From the NCBI GenBank assembly GCA_019634575.1, contig JAHCAY010000002.1:124001-188000 (forward strand): DNA of 64,000 bases, written 5' to 3'. Source of the DNA: Candidatus Didemnitutus sp. (GTDB taxonomy: Bacteria; Verrucomicrobiota; Verrucomicrobiia; Opitutales; Opitutaceae). Below the pieces are notes generated by a model. The model had not been told where the DNA came from and ran no database searches. It saw only the letters and a list, made by a program, of their open reading frames with translations. Made by a program: the position numbers and the translations under genes. This document shows positions 1 through 8,618 of this stretch, piece by piece. Numbering within the stretch: position 1 is the first letter of the stretch; every line of letters starts with the position of its first letter.

Positions 1-261
1 GGTGAGCTGGCCTTGGGTGAAAACCTTGGAGGTCGCGGCGACGCGGGAGCCGTTGCCGACTTCGATGCCGGTGGGGACGAGGTTGCCGCCGCCGGAGTCG
101 GAGCCGGAGGCGCGCGGCTTCTGGTAGAGCAGGTCCTGGAACTCGATCTTGCTGCGCTTGAAGCCCGGGGTGTTCACGTTCGCGAGGTTGTTCGCGATCG
201 TGTTCAGGTTGAGCTGCTGGGCCTCCATGCCGGTGGCGGCCGAGTAAAGGGAGAGATTCAT
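1..261 (-). CDS. flgG: Flagellar distal rod protein FlgG, N-terminal part (cut by window edge)
   Basis: Only the first 87 residues lie in the window; the gene runs off the left edge. It encodes the distal rod subunit of the flagellar basal body, exported by the flagellar type III apparatus without a cleaved signal. The N-terminus has the rod/hook family pattern: MNLSLYSAATGMEAQQ, then a NTIANNLANVNTPGFKR stretch at about residues 21-37. The ATG at 261 puts this motif at the very N-terminus, as the family requires. It follows flgF on the same strand after 132 bp, the usual flgF-flgG order. The other rod proteins begin similarly, but with flgF next door FlgG is the best call. Confidence 0.9.
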   Translation of the reverse strand, partial: MNLSLYSAATGMEAQQLNLNTIANNLANVNTPGFKRSKIEFQDLLYQKPRASGSDSGGGNLVPTGIEVGNGSRVAATSKVFTQGQLT

Positions 262-393
262 GGCGTCAGCAGTTCGGGGTTAGCAGAAAATCCGCCCCCC
301 ACGACTGGGGCCGGCCCGGCCCCACACCGGGCGCGGCCATGCAGTCGTGATATAGCGGTTGTCTATATGGGGAATTCATTGGCGCGGTGGCGC

Positions 394-1146
394 TCAGCCG
401 AGGGCTTGGAGGGTTTTCTCCATCTGCTCGTCGGCACTGGTGATGATCTTCTGGTTGGCCTCGTAGGCGCGGCTGATGAGGACGAGGTCGACCATTTCGC
501 GGAGCGGCTGGACGTTGCTCTGCTCGAGGTAACCCTGCATCAGCTCGGGATCGGACATGTTGTCCTTCCCGGCCTCGGGGCCGGCCACGAACATGCCGCC
601 CGCGGTCGGCATGAGGGCGGCCGGATTCGAGAACTTGTAGATGCCGAGTTTGCCGAGCGCCGTGCTGCCTTGGAAAATCGTGCCGTCGCGGTTGATCGTG
701 ATCGCGCCGCCGCCGGGGAGCATCGTGATCTGGTTGCCGCCCTCAGTCAGGACCGGCAGGCCGCCCGCACCGACGAGCGTGCGCTCCGGCGTCATGCGGA
801 ACTCACCGCTGCGCGTGTAGAGCTTCTGGCCGCCGGGACCGTCCATCTCGAAGAAACCGTCGCCCTGGATCGCGACATCGAGCTCGCGGCGCGTGGGCTG
901 CGTCTCGCCGGTCATGAAATTGATGCCGGTGGTGACCTTGGTGAAGAGCACGGCGTGCTCGTTTTCCGGGCCGGCGTTCTTGGCGTCGGGGCGGATGTTC
1001 CACTTGCCCGCGACCTGCGAGGAGAACTCGACGGTGCGCTTGCGGTAACCGGTCGTCTGCGCAGAGGTGATGTTCTGCGACGTAGCGTCCTGCCAGCGTT
1101 CGAGAGCCGACATCGAGGAGGCGCTTTGGTAGAGACCGATATTCAT
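394..1146 (-). CDS. flgF: Flagellar basal-body rod protein FlgF
   Basis: A 250-residue flagellar rod protein of the FlgF/FlgG family, forming the proximal part of the rod that spans the periplasm. It has the N-terminal heptad-rich segment (MNIGLYQSASSM...), a central hook-basal-body domain with an LDVAIQGDGFF motif near residue 105, and the C-terminal signature with SNV, MVDLVLISRAYEANQKII. The length matches FlgF. I chose the ATG at 1146 because it starts exactly at the conserved MNIGLYQ; the longer frame from 1158 adds four non-conserved residues. It is upstream of flgG on the same strand, so the two are probably co-transcribed. No clear Shine-Dalgarno sequence is visible. Confidence 0.9.
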   Translation of the reverse strand: MNIGLYQSASSMSALERWQDATSQNITSAQTTGYRKRTVEFSSQVAGKWNIRPDAKNAGPENEHAVLFTKVTTGINFMTGETQPTRRELDVAIQGDGFFEMDGPGGQKLYTRSGEFRMTPERTLVGAGGLPVLTEGGNQITMLPGGGAITINRDGTIFQGSTALGKLGIYKFSNPAALMPTAGGMFVAGPEAGKDNMSDPELMQGYLEQSNVQPLREMVDLVLISRAYEANQKIITSADEQMEKTLQALG

Positions 1147-1315
1147 CCGGCACGGCAAAAAGCAACGCCGGTGCCAACGATTTCGAGCGCGCCATTAGCC
1201 AGCGAGGACCAACGAATTAAAAAATTCGCCGTCTCGGCACATCGTTCATCCCCCTCCCTGCCCTCGCCCGGTCCGGCAATCTTTGCCGCCGCTTCGGAAA
1301 AATCTGCCCGGCCAT

Positions 1316-1341
1316 GAAAAAGCCGCACCGTAGGGTGCGGC
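1316..1341 (-). terminator. Rho-independent terminator downstream of dnaJ
   Basis: An 8-bp G/C-rich stem (GCCGCACC pairing with GGTGCGGC, 1322-1341) with a 4-base loop. On the minus strand it is followed by a run of T. It lies about 30 bp past the dnaJ stop and before flgF, so it should separate grpE-dnaJ from the flagellar genes. Confidence 0.75.
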
Positions 1342-1370
1342 AAATTCATCGGCACGTTCGCGCGTGCGAC

Positions 1371-2543
1371 TCAGAAAAACTTCTTCGCTTTGTCGAAAAA
1401 GCTCTTGGCCACCGGCTGGTCGACGTCGCCGCAGGCCTGCGAGAACTCCTCGAGCTTCTTGCGCTGGTCGCTGTTGAGCGAAGTCGGCACCTCGACGTGC
1501 ACGCGGATCAGCTGGTCGCCGTGCGCGCCGCCGCGCAGGTGCGGCATGCCGCGACCTTTCAGGCGGAACGTCGTGGCGGATTGCGTGCCGGCCGGGATTT
1601 TCAGCGTGGCCTTGCCCTGCAACGTCGGCACCTCGATCGTGCCGCCGAGCGTGGCGATGGTGAACTTGATCGGGATCTCCGTGAACAGGTCGTCGCCCTG
1701 CCGCTCGAAAATCTCGTGCTCCTTCACGTGCACGACGATGTAGAGATCGCCCGCCGAGCCGCCCATGGTGCCCGCCTCGCCGTTGCCGGCGGAGCGGAGC
1801 TTCGAGCCGGTGTCGACGCCGGGCGGGATGCGGACGTTGATCTTGGTCGTTTCCTGCACGCGGCCCTCGCCGTCGCACTTCGCGCACACGCGTTCGAAGC
1901 GCGCGCCGCTGCCGTGGCAGGTCGGGCACACCTGCCGCACGTGGAAAAAGCCGCGCGAAGTCGTGACCTGCCCCGCACCACGGCACGTCGGGCACGTCGT
2001 GCGCTTCGAGCCGGGCTCGGCGCCGCTGCCATCGCAATGCGAGCAGGTGCCGAGGCGCCGGAACGAAATTTCCTTCTCCACGCCGTGTGCCGCTTCCTCG
2101 AGGGAAATCTCGATGTCGTAACGCAGGTCGGAGCCGCGCGACGCGCCGCCCTGGCCGCCGCCTCCGCCAAAAAATTCATCGAACATCCCGCCGCCGCCTC
2201 CTCCGCCCTGACCGAAGACTTCGCGGAAGATGTCGAACGGATCGTGGAAACCGCCGCCCGCGCCGCCCGGGAAACCGCCGCCGCCGCGCGCGCCGCCCAT
2301 GCCGCCTTGCTGAAACGCGGCGTGGCCGAACTGGTCGTAGGCCGCGCGCTTCTGCGGGTCTTTCAGCACCTCGTAGGCTTCGGAGACTTTCTTGAACATC
2401 TCCTCCGCCTCCTTGTTGCCGGGATTCTTGTCCGGGTGATACTGCACGGCCTTCTTGCGATAGGCCTTCTTCAAGTCCTCCTCGCTGGCGTTCTTCGCCA
2501 CGCCGAGCAGCTCGTAATAGTCTTCCTTCTTGGACGTCGCCAT
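1371..2543 (-). CDS. dnaJ: Chaperone protein DnaJ (type I Hsp40)
   Basis: Co-chaperone that delivers unfolded clients to DnaK and stimulates its ATPase. The 390-residue protein has the full type I layout: J domain at about residues 4-70 with the HPD tripeptide (YHPDKNPG), a long Gly/Phe-rich linker (about 75-140), four zinc-binding CxxCxGxG-type repeats (CSHCDGSG, CPTCRGAG, CPTCHGSG, CAKCDGEG), and a C-terminal substrate-binding domain. The ATG at 2543 starts MATSKKEDYYELLGV, the normal N-terminus; the frame extends a further 50 codons upstream but those overlap grpE and lack family similarity. It lies 2 bp after the grpE stop, so the two are translated from one message. dnaK is not in the window. 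Confidence 0.97.
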   Translation of the reverse strand: MATSKKEDYYELLGVAKNASEEDLKKAYRKKAVQYHPDKNPGNKEAEEMFKKVSEAYEVLKDPQKRAAYDQFGHAAFQQGGMGGARGGGGFPGGAGGGFHDPFDIFREVFGQGGGGGGGMFDEFFGGGGGQGGASRGSDLRYDIEISLEEAAHGVEKEISFRRLGTCSHCDGSGAEPGSKRTTCPTCRGAGQVTTSRGFFHVRQVCPTCHGSGARFERVCAKCDGEGRVQETTKINVRIPPGVDTGSKLRSAGNGEAGTMGGSAGDLYIVVHVKEHEIFERQGDDLFTEIPIKFTIATLGGTIEVPTLQGKATLKIPAGTQSATTFRLKGRGMPHLRGGAHGDQLIRVHVEVPTSLNSDQRKKLEEFSQACGDVDQPVAKSFFDKAKKFF

Positions 2544-2545
2544 GG

Positions 2546-3139
2546 TCAGGCCTTCGTCTCGGGCTTGGCCGGGCCGCTCGACACGATCACCGACGCCGGG
2601 CGCACGAGGCGACCGTTCAGCGAGTAACCGAGCCGCACCACGGCAATGACCTTCTCCTCCGCGACTTTGTCGTCGGGTTGGTGCGAGATGCACTCGTGCT
2701 GGTGCGGGTCGAACGCGGCGCCGACGGGGTTGATTTCCTTCAACCCGTGGCGGCCGAGCGCGGCCTTGAACTGCTCCAACACCATTCCGACGCCGTCGAC
2801 GATCGACTTCGCGTCGCCGCTCTGCTGCTTCGCGGCAGCAAGGCCGAGGCTGAGATTGTCGAGTGTCGGGATAAGGTCCTCGACGACGTTGGCGGTCGCG
2901 TATTGGCGGAGCTCGTCCTTCTCGCGCACGGTGCGCTTACGGAAATTTTCCAGATCGGCGACGGAGCGCAGATAACGTTCCTGCGCGGCCTGCGCTTCGG
3001 CGCGCGCGACGGCGAGCTGCTCGTCGGCGGACGACGTGGCTTTCGCGGCCTCGGGCGCGGGTTTGGCGTCGGCGGGCTTCGCGGCCGCGTCGGACGCGGG
3101 AGGAGTCTTCGGAGTTTCGGTCTGGCTGGTTTCGCTCAT
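2546..3139 (-). CDS. grpE: Nucleotide exchange factor GrpE
   Basis: Nucleotide exchange factor for DnaK. The 197-residue protein begins with about 40 Ala/Pro/Lys-rich residues, then a long coiled coil containing RYLRSVADLENFRKRTVRE (about residues 55-74), and ends in the beta-domain with the GAAFDPHQHECISHQP and GYSLNGRLVRPASVIVS motifs. All are characteristic of GrpE. It is the first gene of a grpE-dnaJ pair. I looked for a CIRCE operator upstream (TTAGCACTC repeated in inverse orientation) and found none, so HrcA control is not supported here. The region upstream instead contains a GC-rich palindromic repeat. Confidence 0.96.
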   Translation of the reverse strand: MSETSQTETPKTPPASDAAAKPADAKPAPEAAKATSSADEQLAVARAEAQAAQERYLRSVADLENFRKRTVREKDELRQYATANVVEDLIPTLDNLSLGLAAAKQQSGDAKSIVDGVGMVLEQFKAALGRHGLKEINPVGAAFDPHQHECISHQPDDKVAEEKVIAVVRLGYSLNGRLVRPASVIVSSGPAKPETKA

Positions 3140-3209
3140 GCGGAACGGCGGAAAGTAGGCGTGAGTTTTGCGGTTTTCAAGTGTGGCCGTGCGACAGTTT
3201 CGAAGCTGG

Positions 3210-3283
3210 GGCGGGCCCGCCGGGATCGCCGCGTGGGCGGCATGGCGTCCCTAGCGGAGCCGGCGGTCCCGCCCTACCCCAGG
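3210..3283. repeat. GC-rich REP-like palindromic element
   Basis: An imperfect inverted repeat rich in GGCGGG/CCCGCC between manA and grpE, ending in CCCGCCCTACC. It resembles the other intergenic palindromes of the window but diverges enough that I do not assign it to a family. No gene is visible in it. Confidence 0.45.
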
Positions 3284-3287
3284 CGTG

Positions 3288-4238
3288 TCACACGCGGGCG
3301 AAATTCTCCGTCACGAGCGCCAGCGTGTCCTCGCTCGCGGTGAAGGCGAAAGCCTCCGCGAACGGCAGCAGGACGTTCTCGCCACGTTCGACGGTCTCGT
3401 CGCCGGCCTGCAAGCGGCCGGTCACGACCGAAAGCAGGCGCGGTTGCTCGCGACCGGCGAACTCGAGGCGCGCCCCGCGCGCGAGGCGCACGCGGCGAAT
3501 GCCGAACTCCGCGCAATCCGCGAGCACGTCGCCCGGCTCGCTCGCACGCAGCAGGTGCGGCGCGGGCGCGGTGTTCGCCGTGAGACAGGCCAGCGATTGC
3601 TCGACGTGCATCTGGCGCGGCTTGCCGTCGAGGCCGACGCGGCCCCAATCGTAGACGCGGTAGGTCGTGTCGGAGTTCTGCTGGATCTCGAGGATCAGGT
3701 TGCCGCCGTCGATGGCGTGCATGACGCCGCTGCGGATGAGGATCGAGTCGCCGGCGCGCGTCTCGTGGCGGCGCAGGAGCTTTTCCGCGGTGTTGTTCGC
3801 GAGCGCCGCGCGGAATTTGTCCGCATCGACGCCGTCCACCAAACCCGCCAGCACGCCGGCACCGGGGTCGGCATGGGCGACGAACCAGTTTTCCGTCTTC
3901 GGCTCGCCGCCGAGCGAGAGGGCGATCGAGGCCGGCGGATGCACCTGCAGGCTGAGCCGCTCGCGACAATCGAGCCACTTCACCAAAATCGGGAACGCCC
4001 GCGTGCGCTCCCACTCGGGCCCCATCACGTCCTCCGCACGGGCTTCGATCAGCTCGCGCAGTGTCCGGCCAGCGAACTCGCCGCCGCGCACGACGGATTG
4101 GGCCTCGGGGCGGTCGACGATTTCCCAGCTTTCGCCGATCGGTTTGTCCGGCGGCAAGGCACGGCCCAGACGCTCCGCGAGGGCGCGGCCGCCCCACACG
4201 CGTTCCTGAAAAATCGGGTCGAAACGGAAAAACGGCAT
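3288..4238 (-). CDS. manA: Mannose-6-phosphate isomerase, class I (short form)
   Basis: Zinc enzyme interconverting fructose-6-phosphate and mannose-6-phosphate, feeding GDP-mannose and polysaccharide synthesis. At 316 residues it matches the short bacterial type (Bacillus ManA-like) rather than the ~390-residue enterobacterial one. Visible motifs are the N-terminal VWGGRALAERLG, the metal-site LQVHPP, the KTENWFV segment (an EPKTE-type zinc/substrate motif), and GVMHAIDGGNLILEIQQNSDTTYRVYDWGR in the cupin core (about residues 170-200). It stands alone between grpE and the divergent ftsK. The frame could be class I phosphomannose isomerase of broader specificity, but the metal-ligand motifs are intact. 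Confidence 0.93.
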   Translation of the reverse strand: MPFFRFDPIFQERVWGGRALAERLGRALPPDKPIGESWEIVDRPEAQSVVRGGEFAGRTLRELIEARAEDVMGPEWERTRAFPILVKWLDCRERLSLQVHPPASIALSLGGEPKTENWFVAHADPGAGVLAGLVDGVDADKFRAALANNTAEKLLRRHETRAGDSILIRSGVMHAIDGGNLILEIQQNSDTTYRVYDWGRVGLDGKPRQMHVEQSLACLTANTAPAPHLLRASEPGDVLADCAEFGIRRVRLARGARLEFAGREQPRLLSVVTGRLQAGDETVERGENVLLPFAEAFAFTASEDTLALVTENFARV

Positions 4239-4326
4239 CGTAGTTGAAGGCTAGCGGTTTGAGTGGCGCGGAACGGGGAATTTACATTGACCCTCACCCG
4301 CGCTAGACGTCTCTAAAGGCATCGAA

Positions 4327-6882
4327 ATGGCCAAAGCTGCGAGCACAAATCCCAAGGACTCCAACCCCTCGTTCGAGGCGCCGCGCCACCGGCCAAACTG
4401 GGGCGGTTTCGTGCTGTGCGCGATCCTCGGCATCCTCGTGCTCGTGGCGATGGCGTTCTACGCGCCGAGCCAGAACTATCTTGATCAGTCCGGCAGCCGC
4501 AGCGAGGTCATCAACGGCAAGCTCCAGCAAATCGCCCTGCAACCCGCCGACAAAAACCCGGTCGGCGACGTGGGCGTGGTGATTTCGGTTTTCAGCTTCA
4601 AATTCCTCGGCGGCGCGGCGTGGCTCATCCCGGTTTTCCTGCTCTGGATGGCAGTGACCTACGTGCGCAGCTCGCGCCACCTCACCGGCACGCGGCTCAT
4701 CGCGATGTTCTTCTCCTTCGCCTCCGGCGCGCCGCTGCTCGCGATGCAGGGCTTGGCGTTCATGAACCGCCAAGTCTACCCGTCCGGCCCCGGCGGCTGG
4801 ACCGGCAAGGCGCTCTACGACGGCTTCTTCGAGAGCACATTCGGCGGCTTCGGGTCGTTCTTCCTGCTCACGGCCGTCTACCTGACGAGCATGGTGTTCA
4901 TCTTCACGCGGGACATCACGGCCGAGTTCGAGAAGTTGCTGCACAACTTCCAGGAATGGCGGCAAAAACGCGCCGCGCTCGCCGCCGCCCTCGCCGAGGA
5001 ACGCCGCAAACAGAAAGAGGAACTCGCGAAGCAAAAAGCCGCTGCCGCTGCCGCAGCGGCCGCCGCGCCGGCCGCCCCCACCCGGCCCGGCCCGACGCCA
5101 CAACCGCTCGCGCCGTCGAAAAAGGCCATTGTTCCGAAATCCGACGATCCGCTCGCTGACGCCCCGAAGCCCGGCTCGCGCGCTCCCGCCGCCGGGACCG
5201 AACCGGAATCAAACAAGCCGCTCCCGCTCCCCGCGAAACCCGCCGCCAAGCCCGCGCCGACCGCGACCGACACCAAGCAGCTCGCCGTCGCCGCCGCCGG
5301 CAAGATCGAGCTCAACATCGTCAAGCCCGAGGAAACCAAGAAGGCCAAGATCGTCCTCCCCCAGACCGACGACAAAAACTACGAATTCCCGCCGCTGAAA
5401 ATCCTCAAGGAGCAGGTGAAGCTCGACGCCGCGAACTCCGAGGAGGAACACCGCGCCAACGCCGAGAATCTCCTCCGCATCCTCAGCGAGTTCGGCGTCG
5501 AAGTCTCGCTCGGCGAAATCCACGTCGGCCCCGTCATCACGCGCTACGAAGTCGTCCCCGCCCCCGGCGTGCGCGTCGAAAAAATCTCCGGCCTCGACAA
5601 GAACATCGCCCTCGGCATGCGCGCGCAGTCGGTGCGCATCCTCGCGCCGATTCCCGGCAAGGCCGCCGTCGGCGTCGAAGTGCCGAATCAGAAACCCACG
5701 CCTGTCGGCATGCGCGAGATTCTCGAGAGCGAGGACTGGGCGCACGCCAAGGCCGAACTCCCGATCGCGCTCGGCAAGGACGTCTCCGGCAAACCGCTCG
5801 TCTCCGATCTGACGAAGATGCCGCACTTGCTCATCGCGGGCGCGACGGGCTCGGGAAAATCCGTCTGCATCAACTCCATCGTCGCTTCGATTCTCTACTC
5901 GAAGAGCCCGAAGGACGTGCGCCTCATCATGGTCGACCCGAAGGTGGTCGAATTGAAGGTCTTCAATTCGCTGCCGCACATGCTCATCCCGGTCGTCACC
6001 GAGCCGAAGAAGGTGCCCGCCGCGCTGAAGTGGCTCCTCGGCGAGATGGAGCAGCGCTACCAGATTTTCGCGAAGGTCAACGTCCGCAACATCTCCGGCT
6101 TCAACAATCGCAAGAAGGACAAGCCCGTCGAACTCCCGCCCGAGCAACAAGGCGAGCTCAGCGGCGTCGCGCCCGACGACATCGAGATTCCCGACCGCCT
6201 GCCCTACATCGTCGCGATCGTCGATGAGCTCGCCGACCTCATGATGATCGCGCCGGCCGAGATCGAGACGAGCATCGCGCGCCTCGCGCAGCTCGCCCGC
6301 GCCGCCGGCATCCACCTCATCATCGCCACACAGCGCCCGTCGGTGAACGTCATCACCGGCGTCATCAAGGCCAACCTTCCCTCGCGCATCGCCTTCCAGG
6401 TCGCCTCGCAAATCGACTCGCGCACCATCCTCGACGGCAAAGGCGCCGAGACGCTCATCGGCCGCGGCGACATGCTCTTCACGCCTCCCGGCACCTCGCG
6501 CATCGTCCGCGCCCAGGGCGCCTTCGTCGCCGACGAAGAGGTCGCCGAGGTCGTCGAGTTCCTCAAGAAAAACGGCCCCCCGCAATACGCCCAATCCGTC
6601 CAGCAACAGATCGACCGCGCCGCGCGCGAAGACGACGAGGATGGCGAAGGCGGCGAATCCGACGGCGATCTCGGCGACGACGAGGACTTGTTCCGCCAGG
6701 CCTTCGATGTGCTCAAGTCCACGCGCCGCGCCTCCACCTCGATGATGCAACGCCGCCTCCGCATCGGCTACAACCGCGCCGCCCGCATCATGGACGTCAT
6801 GGAGGACAAGGGCATCGTCGGCCCCGAGAACGGCTCGAGCCCGCGCGAAATCCTCGTCGACCTCGACACCTACGAGCCGTGA
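4327..6882 (+). CDS. ftsK: DNA translocase FtsK/SpoIIIE
   Basis: Septal ATP-driven DNA pump that clears chromosomes from the division site and activates dimer resolution. The 851-residue protein has four predicted membrane segments in the first 200 residues, then an Ala/Lys/Pro-rich linker (about 205-330), the FtsK alpha domain, and the RecA-like motor. Walker A is GATGSGKS at 505-512; Walker B lies in IVAIVDELADLMM around 628-640. The C-terminal winged-helix gamma domain (about 785-851) contains STSMMQRRLRIGYNRAARIMD, which in the family reads KOPS sites. The linker is much shorter than in E. coli FtsK. It is followed by the RodZ-like gene after 69 bp in the same direction. Confidence 0.97.
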   Translation: MAKAASTNPKDSNPSFEAPRHRPNWGGFVLCAILGILVLVAMAFYAPSQNYLDQSGSRSEVINGKLQQIALQPADKNPVGDVGVVISVFSFKFLGGAAWLIPVFLLWMAVTYVRSSRHLTGTRLIAMFFSFASGAPLLAMQGLAFMNRQVYPSGPGGWTGKALYDGFFESTFGGFGSFFLLTAVYLTSMVFIFTRDITAEFEKLLHNFQEWRQKRAALAAALAEERRKQKEELAKQKAAAAAAAAAAPAAPTRPGPTPQPLAPSKKAIVPKSDDPLADAPKPGSRAPAAGTEPESNKPLPLPAKPAAKPAPTATDTKQLAVAAAGKIELNIVKPEETKKAKIVLPQTDDKNYEFPPLKILKEQVKLDAANSEEEHRANAENLLRILSEFGVEVSLGEIHVGPVITRYEVVPAPGVRVEKISGLDKNIALGMRAQSVRILAPIPGKAAVGVEVPNQKPTPVGMREILESEDWAHAKAELPIALGKDVSGKPLVSDLTKMPHLLIAGATGSGKSVCINSIVASILYSKSPKDVRLIMVDPKVVELKVFNSLPHMLIPVVTEPKKVPAALKWLLGEMEQRYQIFAKVNVRNISGFNNRKKDKPVELPPEQQGELSGVAPDDIEIPDRLPYIVAIVDELADLMMIAPAEIETSIARLAQLARAAGIHLIIATQRPSVNVITGVIKANLPSRIAFQVASQIDSRTILDGKGAETLIGRGDMLFTPPGTSRIVRAQGAFVADEEVAEVVEFLKKNGPPQYAQSVQQQIDRAAREDDEDGEGGESDGDLGDDEDLFRQAFDVLKSTRRASTSMMQRRLRIGYNRAARIMDVMEDKGIVGPENGSSPREILVDLDTYEP

Positions 6883-6951
6883 AAAGCCAGCGCTACCTAG
6901 ACCGGCTTTAAGCTTTCAAACCCACTTCCAACCCGAAATAAGGTCACACCC

Positions 6952-7722
6952 ATGCAGACGCTCGGCGAACGACTCGAGGAAGCGCGCAAACGCAAAGGCC
7001 TCTCCATCCGCGAAGCCGCGGAAGCCACGAAGATCCGTGGCGATTATCTCCAGAAATTCGAGGCCAACTCCTTCGACTTCGACCTGCCGCCGCTCTACAT
7101 CCGCGGCTTCCTCCGCACCTACGCCAAATATCTCGAATTTGATCCGGCGCGCGTCGTGTCCGAATTCGACACGATGATGGCCGACCAGGGCCGTGCCCCG
7201 CGCCGTGAGACCCGCGAGAACTACGGCCGCGTCGAGCTCGGCGGCGAAGGCTCCGAGCCCGCGCCGCGCGCCAGCGGCGGCGGCAACGGCCTCGACCCGG
7301 TGATGCTCAAATACGCCCTCTTCGGCGGCGGCGCACTCGTGCTCGTCGTCGTGGTCGTGCTGCTCATCAACGTCCTCTCCAGCCGCACGGAACCGCGGCA
7401 AACCGCAGCGAAGCAGACCGCGACCGAGACCGCAGCGACGCAGCCGTCCTCGCCGCCCGTCGGCGCCGAAGGCGCGGCCGGCGCGCAGACCCTCACTTTC
7501 GTCGGCCTCGACAACACGCGCCTCAAGATCGTGCGCGATGCCGACCAGAGCATCGTCTTCGACGGAACCATCAATCGCGGCGAAACCCGCTCATTCCGCA
7601 AGACCGGCGTCCTGCGCATCACGGTCGAGGATCGCACCAAGCTGCGCATGGAAGTGAACGGCCGCGCGATGGACCTGCCGCAATTCGCGAACGGCAACTA
7701 CGGCCGCTTCAAGCTGGACTGA
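6952..7722 (+). CDS. RodZ-like membrane-anchored helix-turn-helix protein
   Basis: A 256-residue bitopic inner-membrane protein of the RodZ type. Residues 3-75 form a Cro/HTH_25-like domain (LGERLEEARKRKGLSIREAA). A Gly-rich linker follows, then one strongly hydrophobic segment at about 121-142. After a Thr/Ala-rich linker, the periplasmic part (about 165-256) resembles the DUF4115 beta domain found at the end of RodZ. In E. coli RodZ links MreB filaments to the wall-synthesis machine. Here it is 30 kb from mreB and directly downstream of ftsK, so a role in envelope growth or division is inference from family. I leave the symbol empty because many Cro-like anchored proteins share this layout. 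Confidence 0.8.
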   Translation: MQTLGERLEEARKRKGLSIREAAEATKIRGDYLQKFEANSFDFDLPPLYIRGFLRTYAKYLEFDPARVVSEFDTMMADQGRAPRRETRENYGRVELGGEGSEPAPRASGGGNGLDPVMLKYALFGGGALVLVVVVVLLINVLSSRTEPRQTAAKQTATETAATQPSSPPVGAEGAAGAQTLTFVGLDNTRLKIVRDADQSIVFDGTINRGETRSFRKTGVLRITVEDRTKLRMEVNGRAMDLPQFANGNYGRFKLD

Positions 7723-7745
7723 GTCGCGCGTCACCTCCGCCCACG

Positions 7746-7776
7746 AAAAAGGCCGGCGCTCGCCGGCCTTTTGTTT
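7746..7776 (+). terminator. Rho-independent terminator (likely bidirectional) after the RodZ-like gene
   Basis: GGCCGGCG pairs with CGCCGGCC around a tiny loop (7751-7768), with a run of A before it and TTTTGTTTT after it. It sits 23 bp past the stop of the RodZ-like gene and before the convergent ydbL end, so it can stop both transcripts. Confidence 0.85.
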
Positions 7777-7840
7777 TCCGCACTTCGCGCAGAGTGGCGG
7801 GAGCCTCCAGCTCCTGCCGCCTTCTGCGCGGCAAAGCGCT

Positions 7841-8206
7841 TCACTTTTTCTTCCACGCGCCGCTCTCGTCCTGCACCCAGACGCCGGAGCGCGCGTTCGC
7901 GGCGATCTGCTTGGCGCGCGCGCGGCCCACGGAATCCGACGTCGCACCGGTCTGCTGCGCGATGAGCGCATAGACGGCCTCGCGATCGCGGTTCTCGTCC
8001 GAGACCACGGACGAGGCATTGCCGACGTTGTCGCGCACTTCGACGAAACCGCGGTTGTTTTCCCCGATGGCGCCCTTCGCTTTCAGCGCGTCGAGCTGCG
8101 GCAGACGCTGCTCCATGCGCTGACGAATGGCACCCGCCGATTGGGCGGAGACGGTGACAGTGAGCGCGCAGAGCGCGAGGCAGGCGGCGAAAAGACGGGC
8201 GATCAT
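7841..8206 (-). CDS. ydbL: YdbL-like periplasmic protein (DUF1318)
   Basis: A 121-residue exported protein: a signal peptide (MIARLFAACLALCALTVTVSA) and a mature part containing RQRMEQRLPQLDALKAKGAIGENNRGFVE and ending WVQDESGAWKKK. This is the pattern of the DUF1318/YdbL family. In E. coli YdbL works with YdbH and YnbE, an AsmA-like bridge and its lipoprotein partner in lipid transfer to the outer membrane. A strong GAGGAG ribosome site lies just before the ATG at 8206. The ATG overlaps the stop of the upstream lipoprotein gene (ATGA), showing translational coupling. Identity rests on domain pattern plus operon context. Confidence 0.82.
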   Translation of the reverse strand: MIARLFAACLALCALTVTVSAQSAGAIRQRMEQRLPQLDALKAKGAIGENNRGFVEVRDNVGNASSVVSDENRDREAVYALIAQQTGATSDSVGRARAKQIAANARSGVWVQDESGAWKKK

Positions 8207-8406
8207 GGTTTTTTCTCCTCGTGGGTGGTGGTGGCGGACTTGGCGTCGAGGCCGCCGAAGAAATCCTCCAGCGCGCGCTCGACCTTCACGTTGACGTCGA
8301 CGGTGATGTGGATCGGCTTCACCTCGATCGGTTCGGTGCGGACGTTCAGGCACCCGCCCAACAGCAGCGGGGTGGCAACGACCGCGAGGAACAAGGGACG
8401 TTTCAT
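8203..8406 (-). CDS. ynbE: YnbE-like small lipoprotein
   Basis: A 67-residue protein with a lipoprotein signal peptide ending in the lipobox LLGGC (Cys19). A short mature part follows: LNVRTEPIEVKPIHITVDVNVKVERALEDFF. The repeated IxVDVNVKV strand pattern fits the YnbE family, whose beta strands are thought to extend the YdbH bridge at the outer membrane. It lies between ydbH and ydbL and overlaps ydbL by 4 bp. The assignment is strong because all three members of the E. coli triad occur here in the same order. Confidence 0.82.
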   Translation of the reverse strand: MKRPLFLAVVATPLLLGGCLNVRTEPIEVKPIHITVDVNVKVERALEDFFGGLDAKSATTTHEEKKP

Positions 8407-8618
8407 GTGGAGAAGGTTTCGCTCATTCGACGCCGCGAGGCGATGGAAAATTCAAATCCCGGCCGAGCTCCGGGAGGCAGCACGGAGTCGTTGGGTCGGG
8501 CAAGAGCCGGATGCCAGCCACGCGACGCGCCCGACGGCCGCGCCCTTCCGCAGTTGGAAAATGAACCAGCCTCACTCACGGGGCCTTAGTCCGCTGGGCG
8601 GCGCCACGGTTCCGTCCG
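8407..8618. other. Gene-free gap inside the ydb operon, GC-rich with local inverted repeats
   Basis: The 212 bp between the ydbH stop and the ynbE start hold no convincing ORF. They contain short GC-rich inverted repeats (for example CCGGCCGAGCTCCGG near 8459). I considered a structured RNA but could match no known class; a degenerate palindromic repeat is more likely. Confidence 0.3.

Noticed and set aside
1143..1355. 70-codon minus-strand frame between dnaJ and flgF
   Set aside because: It overlaps the dnaJ terminator and the flgF start and has no protein-like pattern.
3140..3287. CIRCE heat-shock operator upstream of grpE
   Set aside because: No TTAGCACTC-N9-GAGTGCTAA or near match is present.
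8407..8618. Riboswitch or structured RNA in the ydb operon gap
   Set aside because: I compared it with cobalamin-type cores because of a GAGCCGGATGCC stretch, but the conserved boxes are absent and that match is on the strand opposite to the operon.
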